A stretch of 64,000 nt of DNA. It comes from Burkholderiales bacterium. Its GTDB lineage: Bacteria; Pseudomonadota; Gammaproteobacteria; Burkholderiales; Burkholderiaceae_C. Where the stretch lies: assembly GCA_028868855.1 (NCBI GenBank), contig JAGWTR010000003.1:354978-418977 (forward strand). The letters run 5' to 3'. Positions 62,040 to 64,000 of the stretch are shown piece by piece; the stretch's first letter is position 1; each line of letters starts with the position of its first letter. The translations under genes were made by a program, and so were the position numbers. The notes under the pieces were generated by a model that was not told where the DNA came from, made no database searches, and saw only the letters and a program-made list of their open reading frames with translations.

Positions 62040-63445
62040 TTGGTGCCCCAGTTCTTGGTGCGGCTCACCAACTCCTGCACATAACCGACGACGCATGCGG
62101 GTTGCAGCACGACGCTGTAGAACTGCGCATAAAAAACAAAGCCCAGAATATTGCGCCTGACATGCAAGCCTTCTTCGGTGAACATCTTCGTTTGAATCCT
62201 GTACATGAGGTAGTTGACCAGCAGCGTCAGCGGCAACACCAGCAAGGTCATCGGGCCCGCAATCCAGTACACACCGAACAGCGCCAACACGAGCCCTGGC
62301 ACGAACACCATCGAATACACCAAGTCGAGATAGGGAAACAGCAAATCCCACCAAATGAACAAAGTCGTCATGCGTGCCTTGAACAGAAGGCGCCCATGTG
62401 CTTTGAATGCCTCGACCAAGCCACGTGCCCAGCGTTGCCGCTGCCGAATGAACTGACGCCAAGTATCGGGTGCATCGGTGAACAGGCATGCATTTTCTGC
62501 AAAACCCACGCGATAGCCACGCTCCAGTATGGCCCAGGTCAGCACAATGTCTTCACCCACTGTGTGCTGCCAGCCGCCAACGGCACGCACCGTTTCGGTG
62601 TCGTAAATAGAAAATGCCCCTTGCGCCACCAGCGTGCCTTGGTAAAGGCTTTGCAGACGCTTGATGGCCGCGATGCCATGGAAATAGTCCCATTCCTGCA
62701 TGGCCGTCACCATGTTCTTGCGGGAGTTTCTGACCAGGACAGCGCCAGCCACCGCTCGGGTATTGGGTGGATCACTCAGATAGCGGCTGACCAGATGGTG
62801 GAGCGCATTGCGATACAGATAAGAGTCGCCATCCACCGTGATCGTCAGAGCATGTTTGGCGTGGCTCAGACCAAGGTTCAGCGCATTGGCTTTGCCGGCG
62901 TTGTGCTCAAGATTGATCACCTCAAGCCAGGGGTAATCAAGTCCCGCCAGTACCTCTGCGGTGGCATCGGTCGAACCGTCATTGATCACGATGACCTGCA
63001 GGCCACCGGCGTATTGCTGCAGGGCAATGCTCTGGACCGTTGCGGCAATGTTTTGGGCCTCGTTGTAGGCCGCCACAAGAATGGTGATGGCCGGCAGCGG
63101 TGGCAAATCAGCTTTGAAAATCGGGCGCTTGTCCAGCACAAGGCTGGCCACCAAAAAAGCGTTCATGAAGCCTGGGATGATGGCGATGCCATAAATCGCC
63201 AGGTGCGCGGGCACAGCGCCCACCACAACCGTCAAGTCCCTGACCCAAGCCTGGGCCATCACAACCGAGAACCCGGTCCATAGTGCGGCCACCAGCAGCG
63301 CCAACGCAAACTTCCAGTGAACGGAGAAGTAGTGCCCAGAATGGCCTTGCGCGGGCTCAACGGTTACTGGCGCAGGATCCTTTGGAGGGGGCGGCGTACG
63401 TAACGCCTGGGTCGCATCGTCTTTGGTGTCTGAAAAGATTCGCAT
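62036..63445 (-). CDS. Processive family 2 glycosyltransferase (PgaC/IcaA-like)
   Basis: A 469-residue membrane synthase. Two helices at the N-terminus (ALALLVAALWTGFSVVMAQA, IYGIAIIPGFMNAFLVASL) precede the GT-A domain. The catalytic set is complete: ILVAAYNEAQNI, VINDGSTDAT, the DxD in VDGDSYL, GEDIVLTW, and QRQRWARGLVE (Q-x-x-R-W). Three or so helices follow, as in PgaC/HmsR N-acetylglucosaminyltransferases and hyaluronan-type synthases. Polymer made and extruded here would meet the barrel protein encoded downstream. Start choice is uncertain: 63445, 63457 or 63505. Confidence 0.85.
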   Translation of the reverse strand: MRIFSDTKDDATQALRTPPPPKDPAPVTVEPAQGHSGHYFSVHWKFALALLVAALWTGFSVVMAQAWVRDLTVVVGAVPAHLAIYGIAIIPGFMNAFLVASLVLDKRPIFKADLPPLPAITILVAAYNEAQNIAATVQSIALQQYAGGLQVIVINDGSTDATAEVLAGLDYPWLEVINLEHNAGKANALNLGLSHAKHALTITVDGDSYLYRNALHHLVSRYLSDPPNTRAVAGAVLVRNSRKNMVTAMQEWDYFHGIAAIKRLQSLYQGTLVAQGAFSIYDTETVRAVGGWQHTVGEDIVLTWAILERGYRVGFAENACLFTDAPDTWRQFIRQRQRWARGLVEAFKAHGRLLFKARMTTLFIWWDLLFPYLDLVYSMVFVPGLVLALFGVYWIAGPMTLLVLPLTLLVNYLMYRIQTKMFTEEGLHVRRNILGFVFYAQFYSVVLQPACVVGYVQELVSRTKNWGTK

Positions 63446-63538
63446 AAAACCTGCCATGCCCACGCCATAAGGAACAGCCACAAGCGACGCTTGAAGCCTC
63501 GCCATTTTGTCAAGGCGGCCCCCCTATGAATGGGTGGA

Positions 63539-64000
63539 TTAAATGGGGAACTCCATCCAAATGGAAAAAAGAAGCCCCTTCGTGACGTAATCACGCGGGG
63601 GCTTACCGCCCGCATGGGTGTACAGGCTGGTGGTCTGGCCGCTGACGCTGCTGAGGGTGTGGGCGCTGGTGAGGTGCACGTCGCCTTGCATGCTCAAGCT
63701 GGTGTCGTGCCCGCTGAACAGGCTGATGCTGGCCGGGGTGACCCACACCGCAGATGCCGGCGTATCAAGGTGCAGCAAGGGCTTGGCAAATTTCTCGACC
63801 GGGTCGGTCAAGGTGCGGCTGCCGCTTTGTGCCTTCTTGGCCTCCTGCCCGTTGACACTGCCGTTGTACTTGCCCTGGGCTTGCGGGTCCATGGCGTCGG
63901 CGTGTTGCTGCATGGCCTGTTGGGCATCGTGGCTGGCCAGGCCTTGGGCGCCTTGCTGGCGGGCGCTCTGGCTGAGGGCGTCACCCAGTTGGCGCGCGGC
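63539..64000 (-). CDS. VgrG-family type VI secretion protein, C-terminally truncated, 5' end outside window
   Basis: About 153 residues are visible, open to the right edge. ARQLGDALSQSARQQGAQG, FAKPLLHLDTPASAVWVTPA and GDVHLTSAHTLSSVSGQTTS match the DUF2345-bearing C-terminal part of betaproteobacterial VgrG proteins. In intact proteins the text continues after LYTHAGG with about 100 more residues of beta-prism. Here it changes to KPPRDYVTKGLLFSIWMEF and stops. The switch point is near base 63605. It is therefore a truncated or recombined vgrG, possibly non-functional, lying upstream of the glycosyltransferase on the same strand. No other type VI gene is in view. Confidence 0.72.
   Translation of the reverse strand, partial: AARQLGDALSQSARQQGAQGLASHDAQQAMQQHADAMDPQAQGKYNGSVNGQEAKKAQSGSRTLTDPVEKFAKPLLHLDTPASAVWVTPASISLFSGHDTSLSMQGDVHLTSAHTLSSVSGQTTSLYTHAGGKPPRDYVTKGLLFSIWMEFPI

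Noticed and set aside
62102..63283. A 393-codon plus-strand frame opposite the PgaC-like synthase.
   Set aside because: The minus-strand frame has a full set of GT2 catalytic motifs; the plus-strand text has none.
1..64000. Insertion sequences, tRNA/rRNA genes, CRISPR arrays or prophage.
   Set aside because: I saw no transposase or integrase frames, no regularly spaced direct repeats and no tRNA- or rRNA-like segments.

Overview
The window looks like a high-GC betaproteobacterial chromosome segment, most probably Burkholderiales. The evidence is gene content and protein style: FhaC/FHA two-partner secretion, an EpsF/EpsG/exosortase-B/EpsI exopolysaccharide locus, paired DUF1800/DUF1501 genes, an MHS-type permease and a VgrG remnant. 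I see no rRNA, tRNA, CRISPR array or intact insertion sequence. No gene-free stretch exceeds about 300 bp.

Region 1 (1-19611, + strand) is a surface-protein locus. It holds the end of a secreted PstS-like binding protein, a TpsB transporter, a 3670-residue TpsA filamentous-haemagglutinin protein, and then a private energy-transducing set: an ExbB/TolQ-type protein with a DUF2341 plus LamG-like ectodomain, two ExbD proteins and a TonB-like protein. A Porin_5-type porin and a coiled-coil envelope protein follow. The arrangement suggests an outer-membrane or adhesin system with its own proton-motive-force motor.

Region 2 (19618-51010) is a large exopolysaccharide locus. Scattered glycosyltransferases (WcaI-like, WaaE-like, GT4, WcaE-like) and a WcaF-like acetyltransferase lie on the left. 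A long minus-strand operon then runs exosortase, EpsF (Wzz), EpsG, Gmd, exosortase B, EpsI, Wzx-like flippase, two glycosyltransferases, Wzy-like polymerase. Next come ugd and a UDP-glucuronate epimerase on the plus strand. A second minus-strand operon, rfbB-rfbD-rfbA-rfbC, continues into a flippase-like membrane protein, a HAD-UbiA fusion, DprE1 and DprE2. It would supply dTDP-rhamnose and, by homology, polyprenyl-phosphate D-arabinose. A sugar-nucleotide pyrophosphorylase closes the region. No Wza-type exporter or initiating phosphoglycosyl transferase is present here.

Two DUF1800-DUF1501 gene pairs (23345-26703 and 51178-54483) lie inside and at the right edge of this locus.

Region 3 (54473-63445) holds a Spy/CpxP-like protein with a response regulator and histidine kinase, then a small aromatic-metabolism group (4-oxalocrotonate decarboxylase-like enzyme, LigB-type dioxygenase, FUSC-like protein, MHS permease), then a PgaC-like processive glycosyltransferase with a small outer-membrane barrel. 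The right edge is a VgrG gene that loses its normal C-terminus.
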